In this document: piece after piece, positions 8,812 to 17,856 of the stretch
Numbering within the stretch: position 1 is the first letter of the stretch
Layout: each line of letters starts with the position of its first letter
Origin: Ensifer sp. Root278
GTDB lineage: Bacteria > Pseudomonadota > Alphaproteobacteria > Rhizobiales > Rhizobiaceae
Direction of reading: 5' to 3'
NCBI RefSeq assembly: GCF_001429285.1
Contig: NZ_LMJJ01000019.1
Span: 1 to 41,314, forward strand
DNA: 41,314 nucleotides
The notes under the pieces: generated by a model
Told to the model about the DNA's origin: nothing
What the model saw: the letters and a program-made list of their open reading frames with translations, nothing else
The model's database searches: none
Position numbers and translations under genes: made by a program

Positions 8812-8947
8812 CCGTCGCGCGCAATTTGTAGTAATGTGGGCTCGCCGTATGGTTTCTGGTCAGTTATATAAGTGGTCAATGAAATATTTACTTGGTTGAT
8901 AAGTATTTCGCCGTGAAATCCGGTACGGACAACCTTCGAGGCGACGC
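8812..8947 (+). promoter_or_regulatory. AT-rich gap, probable promoter region for the second half of the locus
   Basis: These 136 bases between two GT4 genes are markedly richer in A+T than the surroundings, mainly 8826-8920. A possible sigma70-like pair is CTTGGT (8891-8896) and TGAAAT (8914-8919) with 17 bases between. GGTCA occurs twice (TGGTCAGTT, TGGTCAATG). A drop in GC like this often marks a promoter or the site of an AT-preferring regulator. The pair fits the consensus only loosely. Confidence 0.4.
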
Positions 8948-10237
8948 ATGAGCAGTAACTCTGATGTCTCGCGAAGTCACCGCCAGCAGCCGGTGATTGC
9001 ACAGGAGATCGCACAATCCGGGCTGTCCGAGGGACGCGCGCAGATGCCCCGGCGCGGCGCGGCTCTGTCTGGAAGGCAGCGGGCTCTGGCCGTCCAGAGT
9101 GGAGCTGTTGCCGCCAGAGGCGAGCGCAAGCGCGTGATGATGCTGGGCTTGCGCGGCATTCCGAACGTTCAGGGTGGTGTCGAGAAACACGTCGAAATGC
9201 TCGCCAGCAAACTTCTGGGCTACGGCTGGGATGTCGAGGTCGTCGGGCGTCGGCGCTATCTTCAGGAAAGCGACTGCTACGCCTGGAACGGGGTCGAGGT
9301 CATCCCTCTCTGGTCGCCGCGCCGCATGGCGCTGGAGGCGCTCGTTCACACCTTCCTCGGCGTATGTCTTGCCGCCTGGCGGCGACCGGACGTATTGCAT
9401 ATCCACGCCATCGGCCCGGCATTGATGACGCCGCTTGCACGCGTTTTCGGACTGAAGGTTGTCGTCACCCATCATGGCTACGACTACGACCGGCAGAAAT
9501 GGGGCGCCTTTGCCAGGCGGACGCTGAAGCTCGGTGAGTTCTTCGGCATGCGGTTCTCGAATGGGCGTGTGGCGATATCGCAGGATATCGTCCAGACCAT
9601 GCGCGCGCGCCACCATGTGTCGATGACGCTGGTCCCAAATGGTGTCGCGATTACGCTGCCCTCCGGCAACGCCGGTATCCTGCGTGAATTTGGCCTGGCG
9701 CCGCGATGCTACATCCTGCTCGCCGCACGATTGGTTCCGGAGAAGCGGCAGCTCGATCTCATCAGGGCCTTTGCGAAATGTGGGCTGACGGATGTCCGGC
9801 TCGTGATCGCCGGTGGCGCGGAGTTCGAGACACCCTATGTCCGGGAGATGAGAACCCTCGCCGCCGAGGTGCCGGGGGTGGTGCTTACCGGCTTCCAGTC
9901 CGGCGATAGACTGGCAGAACTCTTCGCCAATGCCGCCCTGTTCGTGCTGCCTTCAAGCCATGAGGGCATGCCGATCGCGCTGCTGGAGGCGATGGCCTAC
10001 GGCCTGCCCTTGCTGGCAAGCGATATCATTCCCAACCGGGAACTGGACCTTGCGCCCGACGAGTACTTTCCGCTGGGCGATATCGATGCGCTTGCAGCCG
10101 GCATCACCGCAAAGCTTGCTGCGCCACTCAGCGATGACGATGTGCGGGAGCGCGCGGCCCACGCGGAAGCTACCTACAGTTGGACAAACGTGGCGCAAAA
10201 GACTGCGGCGGTGTATAGCGCATTGCTGGCGAAATAG
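8948..10237 (+). CDS. GT4-family glycosyltransferase with N-terminal extension
   Basis: A GT-B glycosyltransferase. The catalytic part starts near residue 60 with MMLGLRGIPNVQGGVEKHVEML, then VDVEVVGRR-like and DVLHIHAIGPALMTPLARVFG segments and THHGYDYDRQKWG. The C-terminal domain has LLAARLVPEKRQLDLIRAF and SSHEGMPIALLEAMAYGLPLLASD, which carries the E-x7-E motif. GGVEKHVE links it to the EpsF/rhamnosyl-type GT4 group, but the sugar is not assignable. The 60 residues before the fold are Ser/Arg/Gln-rich and low in complexity; a GTG near 9136 would give a normal-length enzyme. It is the first gene after the AT-rich gap. Confidence 0.88.
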   Translation: MSSNSDVSRSHRQQPVIAQEIAQSGLSEGRAQMPRRGAALSGRQRALAVQSGAVAARGERKRVMMLGLRGIPNVQGGVEKHVEMLASKLLGYGWDVEVVGRRRYLQESDCYAWNGVEVIPLWSPRRMALEALVHTFLGVCLAAWRRPDVLHIHAIGPALMTPLARVFGLKVVVTHHGYDYDRQKWGAFARRTLKLGEFFGMRFSNGRVAISQDIVQTMRARHHVSMTLVPNGVAITLPSGNAGILREFGLAPRCYILLAARLVPEKRQLDLIRAFAKCGLTDVRLVIAGGAEFETPYVREMRTLAAEVPGVVLTGFQSGDRLAELFANAALFVLPSSHEGMPIALLEAMAYGLPLLASDIIPNRELDLAPDEYFPLGDIDALAAGITAKLAAPLSDDDVRERAAHAEATYSWTNVAQKTAAVYSALLAK

Positions 10238-10376
10238 GCCGACGTTCGCGTCTGCCCGTGTCTTCGCCAATCAAGTACGACAGCGCGCCTTGCACGTTTG
10301 GACGGGCAGGCGGGCGCCGTCGTGGTCCGTTCGACGATTGCCGTGCCTTGCACGCCGCCTGGAAGACAAGCTGACA

Positions 10377-10739
10377 ATGAACCTCAAACGCGCCGCCGGC
10401 CTTTTCGCATGGCTCCTTTTTGCCGTGATCGCCTATTCGACGATGTCTCCCCTCGAATTGCGTCCGCGCATCGGGCATCTCGTTCATCTCGAGCGGTTCG
10501 GCGCTTTCGGCCTGCTGGGGCTGCTGTTCGCGATCGCCTATCCGAAGCACCTCGTGCGTGTCTTGGTTCTCGTGCTTGCCACTGCGATCGGCTTCGAACT
10601 TTTGCAGATGATTTCGGCGGATCGCCATGCGCGGGCGGCTGATGTCGCTGTCAAGCTTCTCGGTGGTGTCTGCGGCGTCTTCGGCGGCTGGTTCCTCTTT
10701 CGCTATCGGTTGCCATTGCTGCGTTTGCTGGGGCGGTAA
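10377..10739 (+). CDS. VanZ-like small membrane protein
   Basis: A 120-residue protein with about four membrane helices. The VanZ-type features are AYSTMSPLELRPR after helix 1, then HLERFGAFGLLGLLF, and GFELLQMISADRHARAADVAVKLLG, where polar residues sit between helices 3 and 4. VanZ-like proteins accompany many polysaccharide and glycopeptide loci; their molecular role is not settled. The start is ATG 10377. It lies 139 bases after the GT4 stop, a stretch with no other gene, and upstream of the GT2 gene. Confidence 0.75.
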   Translation: MNLKRAAGLFAWLLFAVIAYSTMSPLELRPRIGHLVHLERFGAFGLLGLLFAIAYPKHLVRVLVLVLATAIGFELLQMISADRHARAADVAVKLLGGVCGVFGGWFLFRYRLPLLRLLGR

Positions 10740-10755
10740 ACCAAAACGCAAAATA

Positions 10756-10777
10756 TCGCGGGTAAGATCGCCCGCGA
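10756..10777. terminator. Short hairpin between VanZ-like and GT2 genes
   Basis: TCGCGGG (10756-10762) pairs with CCCGCGA (10771-10777) across an eight-base loop. It begins 16 bases after the VanZ-like stop. There is no T-run, so partial termination or mRNA end protection is more likely than full stop of transcription. Confidence 0.4.
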
Positions 10778-10820
10778 CTTGGGCGCGGTTGTCGACGCGC
10801 TGTTGATATGAGGAGAATGC

Positions 10821-11819
10821 GTGGCAGTATCCGTCATCATCAAGACGCTGAACGAAGAAAAGCGCATCGCCGCGAACATCGAGAGTGCGCTTGTCGCCCT
10901 CAAGACGGTCGGCGGTGAGGTCATCGTTGCCGATAGCGGTTCCTCCGATAGAACCATAGAGATTGCCTCCCGCTATCCGGTCGTCATCGCCCAGATCAGC
11001 CCGCCGGCGCTTCCAAGTTGCGGGATCGGTCCGCAGCTCGGTTTCCAGTATTCCCGCCACGAGCACATCTGCCTGCTCGATGGCGACATGCTTCTGGACA
11101 GCGATTTTCTTGAGGTTGCCGAGGTGTTCCTGGCCGACAATCCTAAGGTCGGCGGCGTCACCGGTCATGTCCAGGAGATGCTGACTTCCAACCTCGAATT
11201 TGCCCGGCGAGTAACGCGCAATGCGCCGGAGAACCGCATCGGCGCGATCGACCGCATGAACGGCGGCGGCCTGTATCGCCGCTCGGCGATCCAGGCGGTC
11301 GGTTACCTCTCCGATCGCAATCTCCACGGCTACGAGGAGTTCGACCTCGGTATCCGGCTGCGCAGTGCCGGCTGGAAGCTGCATCGCCTCGACCGCCGCT
11401 TCGTCCAGCATTTCGGCCACACGGACAATTCCTACCGGCTGCTCGTCCGCCGCTGGAAGAGTAAGTATCTGTTCGGCATTGGCGAGCTGCTGCGCGCATC
11501 GCTTGGCCGGCCCTATTTCCTGCAGCTCATCAGGGAGCTGCCGGAGCTCAAGCTCTGGGCTCTGGTTTATCTCTGGTGGGCGGTTTCGCTCGGCCTGCTG
11601 CTTTTCATGCCCAACAGGGCGCTCGCGCTCGGCGTGGTCCTTGCGATCCTCGCCGGCGTCGTCGGGCTCATGAGCCTGCGCAAGGGGGGCATCAGCATGG
11701 GGCTCTACACCGTCGTTGCCTGGTTCTTCCATGCGGCGGCCCTGCCGGTCGGCTTCTTCCGGGCGCGCCGGAAGCCTGATGCGCCAATCGAGAGCAAGCT
11801 GCTCGGGGCCCCGGCGTGA
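10821..11819 (+). CDS. GT2-family glycosyltransferase with C-terminal membrane helices
   Basis: A 332-residue GT-A enzyme. The N-terminus reads VSVIIKTLNEEKRI, followed by VIVADSGSSDRT (nucleotide-binding) and CLLDGDM (the DxD metal site, near residue 90). NGGGLYRRSAIQAVGYL and GYEEFDLGIRLRSAGW form the acceptor-side motif in place of ED/QxxRW. After residue 225 two to three hydrophobic helices anchor it to the inner membrane. GTG at 10821 has AGGAG five bases upstream. The stop overlaps the GTG start of the glycoside hydrolase (GTGA, 11816-11819). Confidence 0.88.
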   Translation: MAVSVIIKTLNEEKRIAANIESALVALKTVGGEVIVADSGSSDRTIEIASRYPVVIAQISPPALPSCGIGPQLGFQYSRHEHICLLDGDMLLDSDFLEVAEVFLADNPKVGGVTGHVQEMLTSNLEFARRVTRNAPENRIGAIDRMNGGGLYRRSAIQAVGYLSDRNLHGYEEFDLGIRLRSAGWKLHRLDRRFVQHFGHTDNSYRLLVRRWKSKYLFGIGELLRASLGRPYFLQLIRELPELKLWALVYLWWAVSLGLLLFMPNRALALGVVLAILAGVVGLMSLRKGGISMGLYTVVAWFFHAAALPVGFFRARRKPDAPIESKLLGAPA

Positions 11820-13984
11820 TAGGGCGTCGGCTGTTCGCTGCTGCGGCATTGCTCCTCGCATTCGGTTCGCCCATGCGCGCATCGGATCAGTGGCTTCCCG
11901 TGCGCGAAGTCTCACTCGAACTAGAGGCTGGCAGCCCTCTCGACTTCTCATCTTTCCTGCCGAACGGGACGATCAATGCGGATCGTCGCCTGGTCGCAGG
12001 CACCAATGGCCGACTCGCGTTCGCGAGCTCGCCCGAAAAACCTGAAAGGATGCTCTGCGCGTCACTCGCCTGGAGCCCGGCGTCCGGCGGGTTTCCCGAT
12101 CACGTAACGGCCGATCGCTACGCCCGGCAGTTGGCGATGCACGGCTACAATCTCGCTCGACTGCATTTCGTCGATGCCAGCCTGATGTTCGGCCGTGACC
12201 GGGATTTCGACTACGACCCCGAGACCCTCGACCGCATTCAGTATCTGCTGGCGGCGCTGAAGCGCAACGGCATCTACTGGATGGTCGATGGCCTCTCGTC
12301 GCTGCGCGGCGTCTATGGCGGCTTTGACGACCGCTGGGACGATGGAGGAAACCTCAAGCTCGAGCTGCTTGTGGATGACCGGGCGTTCGATCACTGGAAG
12401 CGCATGCAGGAAACGATCCTTGCGCGCGTGAACCCCTATACGGGCGTCGCGCCCATCCGCGACGATGCCCTGGCGGTCGTCATTCTCGCCAACGAGAACG
12501 GGATGGAGTTCGACGCTGTCGTGCACGATCGGCCGGGAAAAGCGCCTTACGATCCGTTGCTCGCCAAGCCCTTCAATGACTGGCTGGCGAAACGCTATGG
12601 CTCCACCGAAGCTTTGGCCAAGGCTTGGCCCGATCTTCGCTCCGATGAGACGATCGAGGCGAGATCGGTCGAGCTTCCCGCAGACCGCTACGGCGACAGC
12701 GCGCGTCTGCGGGATCTGCAGGCTTTCTTCATCGAGACGGAACGGGCCACAACCGCACGAATGAGCGAGGTGCTGCGCGGGCTTGGCTACCGCGGCCTGA
12801 TCAGCAACTACAACAATTGGCCGACGGTCCAGGCGTCGCTCAGCCGGCGCGACCTCGAAGCCGTGACCATGAATACCTATCACGACTGGGTCAGCGGCTA
12901 CGCGCCGGGCAGCAAAACCACCCAGGCCAGCTCGATTGCCGACGGGGTGAACTATATCCGGATGATCGCCGCAGCGCGCTGGCTCGGCAGGCCCTTCGTG
13001 ATCAGCGAATACGATCATCTCTTCTGGAACCGCTACCGCTTCGAGGCGGGGCTGGCGATGTCGGCCTATGCGGCGCTCCAAGGCTGGGATGCGCTTTGCC
13101 GCCATGGTCACGGCCCGATCGTTCTTACCTATGGCGAGCCCTTCGCACACAAGAAGGCAATGCTTCCCTATGCGATCGCCCTCGATCCCGTCGCCCGTGC
13201 CGGCGAGACGCTGGCAGCGTTGCTTTACCGCCGCGGGGACGTTGCGACATCGGACGTAACCGTCCCGTTTGCCGTGCGTGGTGAAGAGGATCTATCTGAC
13301 GACATGCAGGCGCGGGAGCCGGAATATCTGACCGACCTCGCGCTCGTCGGGAGGATCGGACTTGAGGACGTAAAGGATCTCGACAAAACACCTGCCGTAC
13401 TGCAACCACGTCAGCAAAACAGCGAAGCGCTGCTCGAAAGCCTGCGCCAAAGCGGCGCGCTTCCGGCGGACAATGGCACGAACATCGATGCCGGCATCTA
13501 TCAGAGCAGCACAGGCGAGATCGTGCTGAACCGTTTTGCCGGGCAATTGCGCGTTGCAACGACCGCGACCGAAGCAGCAGCCTTCTCGTCGCTACGCGAG
13601 CCTATCGATCTCGGGGTCCTGAGCATCGACGGGGCCGACGGCAATGGGCTGATCGCGGTCTCGGCCCTCGATGCGGAAGCATCCCTGAGCAAGAGCCGCC
13701 GTTTCCTCTTGATCTTTGCGACCGATGCGCAGAACACCGGCATGACATTTCGCGACACCGAAGAGAAGGTGATCGAGGATTTCGGGCGGTTGCCCGTCCG
13801 GATCCGGGAAGGCTATGTGGATCTTTCGCTGGAGCGAAGCGCTGCGAGCTGGAGCGTCTCGCCTGTTGGTCTCGATGGGACTGTGCATGCGCCCGTCGTG
13901 AAGGGGAAGGGCGCCGTCGCCTTCCGTCTCTCAAACAAACTTCCCTCCGGTCCGACGACCTATTTCCTTCTCGAGCTGCAATAG
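11816..13984 (+). CDS. Secreted clan-A-type glycoside hydrolase
   Basis: A 722-residue protein with a Sec-type signal peptide (RRLFAAAALLLAFGSPMRA). The TIM-barrel of GH5/GH42-like enzymes is suggested by HGYNLARLHFVD, by ILANENG with the Asn-Glu pair of clan A (Glu227 as acid/base), and by FVISEYDH, where Glu398 is the probable nucleophile. WPTVQ and TYHDW lie between, and the last 250 residues look beta-rich. It should cut a polysaccharide in the periplasm or outside the cell. Its translation is coupled to the GT2 gene, so the substrate is probably the product of this locus: a trimming or release enzyme, comparable in role to the EPS glycanases of rhizobia. The exact GH family cannot be fixed by eye. 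Confidence 0.82.
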   Translation: MIGRRLFAAAALLLAFGSPMRASDQWLPVREVSLELEAGSPLDFSSFLPNGTINADRRLVAGTNGRLAFASSPEKPERMLCASLAWSPASGGFPDHVTADRYARQLAMHGYNLARLHFVDASLMFGRDRDFDYDPETLDRIQYLLAALKRNGIYWMVDGLSSLRGVYGGFDDRWDDGGNLKLELLVDDRAFDHWKRMQETILARVNPYTGVAPIRDDALAVVILANENGMEFDAVVHDRPGKAPYDPLLAKPFNDWLAKRYGSTEALAKAWPDLRSDETIEARSVELPADRYGDSARLRDLQAFFIETERATTARMSEVLRGLGYRGLISNYNNWPTVQASLSRRDLEAVTMNTYHDWVSGYAPGSKTTQASSIADGVNYIRMIAAARWLGRPFVISEYDHLFWNRYRFEAGLAMSAYAALQGWDALCRHGHGPIVLTYGEPFAHKKAMLPYAIALDPVARAGETLAALLYRRGDVATSDVTVPFAVRGEEDLSDDMQAREPEYLTDLALVGRIGLEDVKDLDKTPAVLQPRQQNSEALLESLRQSGALPADNGTNIDAGIYQSSTGEIVLNRFAGQLRVATTATEAAAFSSLREPIDLGVLSIDGADGNGLIAVSALDAEASLSKSRRFLLIFATDAQNTGMTFRDTEEKVIEDFGRLPVRIREGYVDLSLERSAASWSVSPVGLDGTVHAPVVKGKGAVAFRLSNKLPSGPTTYFLLELQ

Positions 13985-14064
13985 AAATCGTCTGTCGCCA
14001 GTGGATCAATGAATGGCCACGATGTCAGCTTATTCTCCGCCGCTTTCAAGCACAGGAGGGTACG

Positions 14065-14484
14065 ATGAAAATATCGGAAGCCATGCATCCCGGCGCTCGC
14101 TGGATCTCTCCCGAAACAGATATCAAGACGATCGCACGCATCATGCGGGACGAGGATATTGGGGCCTTGCCCGTCGGCGAAAACGACCGCCTGATCGGCA
14201 TGGTCACGGATCGCGACATCGCCTTGCGTGCCTTTGCCAATGGGCGCGATCCCGCTTCGATGACGGCACGCGACTTGATGACCAGGGATATTGTTTACTG
14301 CCGCACCGGTGAGACGATCGAACACGCCGTCCACCTGATGGAGGCGAAACAGGTCCGGCGTCTGCCTGTAATCGACGAGGACAAGCGCATGGTCGGCATG
14401 CTGTCACTGGGCGACATATCCCATGCCAGCAGCCGGCAGTTGTCAGGTGAACTTGCGCGGGCAGTCACGGCTCATCACCTCTAA
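14065..14484 (+). CDS. CBS-domain pair protein
   Basis: A 139-residue protein made of two CBS domains: residues about 8-60 (DIKTIARIMRDEDIGALPV, then LIGMVTDRDI) and about 73-125 (TGETIEHAVHLMEAKQVRRLPVID, then MVGMLSLGDI). CBS pairs bind adenosyl ligands such as AMP, ATP or SAM and usually act as energy sensors. The partner is not visible here. AGGAGG precedes ATG 14065. It follows the glycoside hydrolase by 80 bases but shows no clear link to polysaccharide synthesis. Confidence 0.9.
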   Translation: MKISEAMHPGARWISPETDIKTIARIMRDEDIGALPVGENDRLIGMVTDRDIALRAFANGRDPASMTARDLMTRDIVYCRTGETIEHAVHLMEAKQVRRLPVIDEDKRMVGMLSLGDISHASSRQLSGELARAVTAHHL

Positions 14485-14500
14485 CATCCTGCCTCTACAG

Positions 14501-14526
14501 TTGCGGCGCCTACTACGGCGCCGCAA
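14501..14526. terminator. Bidirectional terminator hairpin
   Basis: TTGCGGCGCC (14501-14510) and GGCGCCGCAA (14517-14526) form a perfect ten-base-pair stem with a six-base loop. It lies between the converging CBS and OmpW genes, so it can serve both. Confidence 0.75.
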
Positions 14527-14555
14527 ACGGTTTCTCGCGTCGCTCCGCGAACGGA

Positions 14556-15263
14556 TCAGAAGCGGTAACTGATGCCCGTGCCGATCAGCCAGGGGTCGAG
14601 TTTGACCTTGCCGCTGACCGCACCGGCACCGGGCAGCGTCGCGTTGACCTCAGGCTCAAGGAACAACTTCTTGACGTCGAAGTTCAGACCCCAATGGTCG
14701 TCGAGCTTGATGTCGACGCCCGCCTGCAGCGCCACGCCGAAGGTGTTCTTCATGTTGAAGCTCGAGAAATCGCCCCGGGGCTTCTCGTTGTAGAACATCG
14801 TGTAGTTCACGCCAGCGCCGACATAGGGCTTGATCTCGTCGGTGACGTTGAAGTGGTACTGCAATGTCAGCGTCGGCGGCAGCAGCCACGCCTTGCCGAT
14901 TTCGCCGAGACCGGAGATCGAGCCGCTGCCGCGCGCCGTGTGCGGCGTCGTGCCGAGGACCAGTTCAGCCGCGATGTTGTCGGTGAAGAAGTAGGTGATG
15001 TCGAGTTCCGGCACGACGGAATTGCTGACGCCGACCTTTTCGCCATCAAGCGCTGTGCCATTCAGGGAGAGCGAGGCTTTGTCGTCGGGCAGGACGGCCA
15101 GCGCGCGGGCGCGGATCATCCATCGGCCCGGCTCGCTGGCGAGAGGCATTTCCGGTGCCGCGACCGCGCTGGGCTCGGAGAGATCTGCCGCCGTCGCGAT
15201 CGCGAGCGGCGCCGCGAGTACGGCAAAGACGACGGCAGATGGCAAGATGGCGCGAGTAGGCAT
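14556..15263 (-). CDS. OmpW-family outer-membrane protein
   Basis: A 235-residue protein from ATG 15263, with a signal peptide (AVVFAVLAAPLAIATA) cleaved near residue 26. The mature part shows the eight-stranded OmpW pattern: RWMIRARALAVLPDD, VPELDITYFFTDNIAAELVLG, LPPTLTLQYHF, IKPYVGAGVNYT, and a terminal Phe (GTGISYRF) as needed for barrel assembly. OmpW forms a narrow hydrophobic channel for small non-polar molecules. An upstream ATG would add 18 non-signal residues and is rejected. About 190 bases upstream (15264-15455) hold its promoter and the end of the ABC operon. Confidence 0.9.
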   Translation of the reverse strand: MPTRAILPSAVVFAVLAAPLAIATAADLSEPSAVAAPEMPLASEPGRWMIRARALAVLPDDKASLSLNGTALDGEKVGVSNSVVPELDITYFFTDNIAAELVLGTTPHTARGSGSISGLGEIGKAWLLPPTLTLQYHFNVTDEIKPYVGAGVNYTMFYNEKPRGDFSSFNMKNTFGVALQAGVDIKLDDHWGLNFDVKKLFLEPEVNATLPGAGAVSGKVKLDPWLIGTGISYRF

Positions 15264-15455
15264 GATTTCCGGACCCCCAGAAGAAATTGAACATCGCCGG
15301 TCAGGGCGTTCGGCCACAGGGTATCTGCGGCCGGCGGCACTATGCTCACGAAGTGCGTCTCAGGGGTTGTCCTGGATCAATGCGGCCACGAATCACCAAG
15401 TCCTTGGGGGTAAAGGCGGATTCGTCCGGACCCAAGAACTTCGTGCAATCCCTTG

Positions 15456-16198
15456 TCAGGCAGGCATGCGCGGAATGCTGGCAAGCAACCGCTGCGTATA
15501 GGGGTGCTTGGGTACAGCCAAAATGTCGCGGGTCTTGCCGCTCTCGACCACCTTGCCCCGTTCCAGGATGATCATTTCTTCACAAAGGGCGGCAACGACG
15601 CCGAGATCGTGGGAGACGAACACCAGCGTCAGTTTTTCCGAAAGCGTCTTAAAGAGCTCGACGATGCGGATGCGGGTCGAAAGATCGAGCGCACTGACCG
15701 CTTCGTCGGCGAGCACGATCTGCGGACGGGCGACGATCGCACGGGCAATAGCGATGCGCTGGCGCTGGCCGCCCGAGAATTCGTGCGGATAGCGGCGCAT
15801 CGCGTCAAGCGGCAGGCCTACCGCTTCGAGCGCTTCGGCGACCGTCTGCGTGCGATCGCCCGGGATCCGCAACGACCTGAGCGGCTCGCCGATGATGTCG
15901 ATCACCCGCTGGCGCGGGTCGAGGGACGAATAGGGATCCTGGAAGACCGGCTGCACCGCGCGTCGATAGCGCTGCATGAAGGCACTGTTTCCAGTATCGA
16001 GGCTCTCCTCGCCAAAGCGAATGACGCCGCTGGTCGGGCGAATGAGCCCGAGCATCAGCCGCAGAAGCGTCGTCTTGCCGGACCCGGATTCGCCGACGAG
16101 GCCGACGCTGACACCGGGGCGGACAGACAGCGAGACGTCGTTGAGCGTGGTCTGCTCGCGGGAATAGCCGAAGCTGACGTTTTGAAGATCGAGCATCA

Positions 16199-16202
<4 letters not shown>
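15456..16202 (-). CDS. ABC transporter ATPase, peptide/nickel type (second)
   Basis: A 248-residue ATP-binding subunit of the OppF/DppF group. Walker A is GESGSGKTT, the Q-loop lies in VFQDPYSSLDP (a hallmark of this group), the signature is FSGGQRQRIAIARAI, Walker B is IVLADEAVSALD and the switch His lies in FVSHDLG. The C-terminal KHPYTQRLL is also typical. The usual DEPVSALD reads DEAVSALD here. Three ATG codons in a row (16202, 16199, 16196) could start it; the first overlaps the previous stop (ATGA). It is the last gene of the five-gene operon. Confidence 0.92.
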
Positions 16203-17004
<802 letters not shown>

Positions 17005-17008
<4 letters not shown>

Positions 17009-17856
17009 CGCGATCTCCCGCGTGTCGGATCGCCGATGTCGCGCAGGCCGTCGGCGAGAAGGTTCATGCCGATGACAAGGGCGACCAGGGCGATGCCGGG
17101 AGCAATCGCGCCGATCGGCGCCGTATAGACGGTGCCCTGCGCTTCCTGCAGCAGCCGTCCCCAGGAGGCGTTTGGCGGCGGTGCGCCGAGACCAAGATAG
17201 GAGAGCGACGCCTCGGCGATGACGGCAAGGCCGAACTGCAAAGCGAAATTGACCGAGAGCGTCGGCCAGATATTGGGAAGCACGTGGCGAAAAACGACGC
17301 CGGCCCAAGAGGTTCCCGATGTTCGCGAGGCGACGATATAGTCCTGGCGCAGCACCCGTTTGGCGAGGATGCGGGTCAGCCGAGCGACGGTTGCGGAGAT
17401 CGCGAGGCCAAGGGCCAGGATTGCCGTCCACAGACTGGCGCTGTCGCTTGCCGCGACCACCAACATGGCCAGAAGCAGGGTCGGGAAGGCGATCAGGATA
17501 TCGAGCGTCGCGGCCATCACGTCGTCGGCAAGGCGTGTTGCAAAGGCGGCGAGAACGCCGAGACTGACGCCGACCGTCGCGCCGATCGCAACGGCGCCGG
17601 TGCCGACAAGAAGCGCCGTTCGCGCACCGATCATCAGTTGCGTGAGCAGGTCGCGCCCCAGCCGGTCGGTCCCGAGCCAGTGCAGGAGCGATGGCGCTTC
17701 CAGTCGGCCACCGGAGGCGTTCAAAGGATCGTACGGCGTCCAGAACAGCGTGAGCAGGGCGACGAGCAGATTGATGCCGACGAGCGCGAGCCCGAGGGTG
17801 AGGGCAAGAGAGTGCCGTTGCTCCCGTCTGGATACCGACGTCTCGACCGGGCTCAT
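17005..17856 (-). CDS. ABC transporter permease, DppC type
   Basis: A 283-residue inner-membrane permease. An N-terminal helix (ALTLGLALVGINLLVALLTLF) is followed by HWLGTDRLGRDLLTQLMIGART, the DppC/OppC landmark, four or five further helices, and the EAA loop near residues 185-205 (LRQDYIVASRTSGTSWAGVVFRHVLPN). It forms the pore with the DppB-type partner. ATG 17856 overlaps the stop of that gene (ATGA). Confidence 0.93.

Noticed and set aside
10238-10376. Short repeat GCCTTGCACG occurring twice before the VanZ-like gene
   Set aside because: Only ten bases and two copies with no regular spacing or symmetry; not enough to call an element.
10170-11951. 593-codon minus-strand open frame across the VanZ-like and GT2 genes
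   Set aside because: It is antisense to clear GT2 and VanZ-like motifs, has a Gln/Arg/Glu-rich composition and no recognisable fold.
15264-15317. 18-codon N-terminal extension of the OmpW-like protein
   Set aside because: It would bury the signal peptide behind charged residues; ATG 15263 gives a standard signal.
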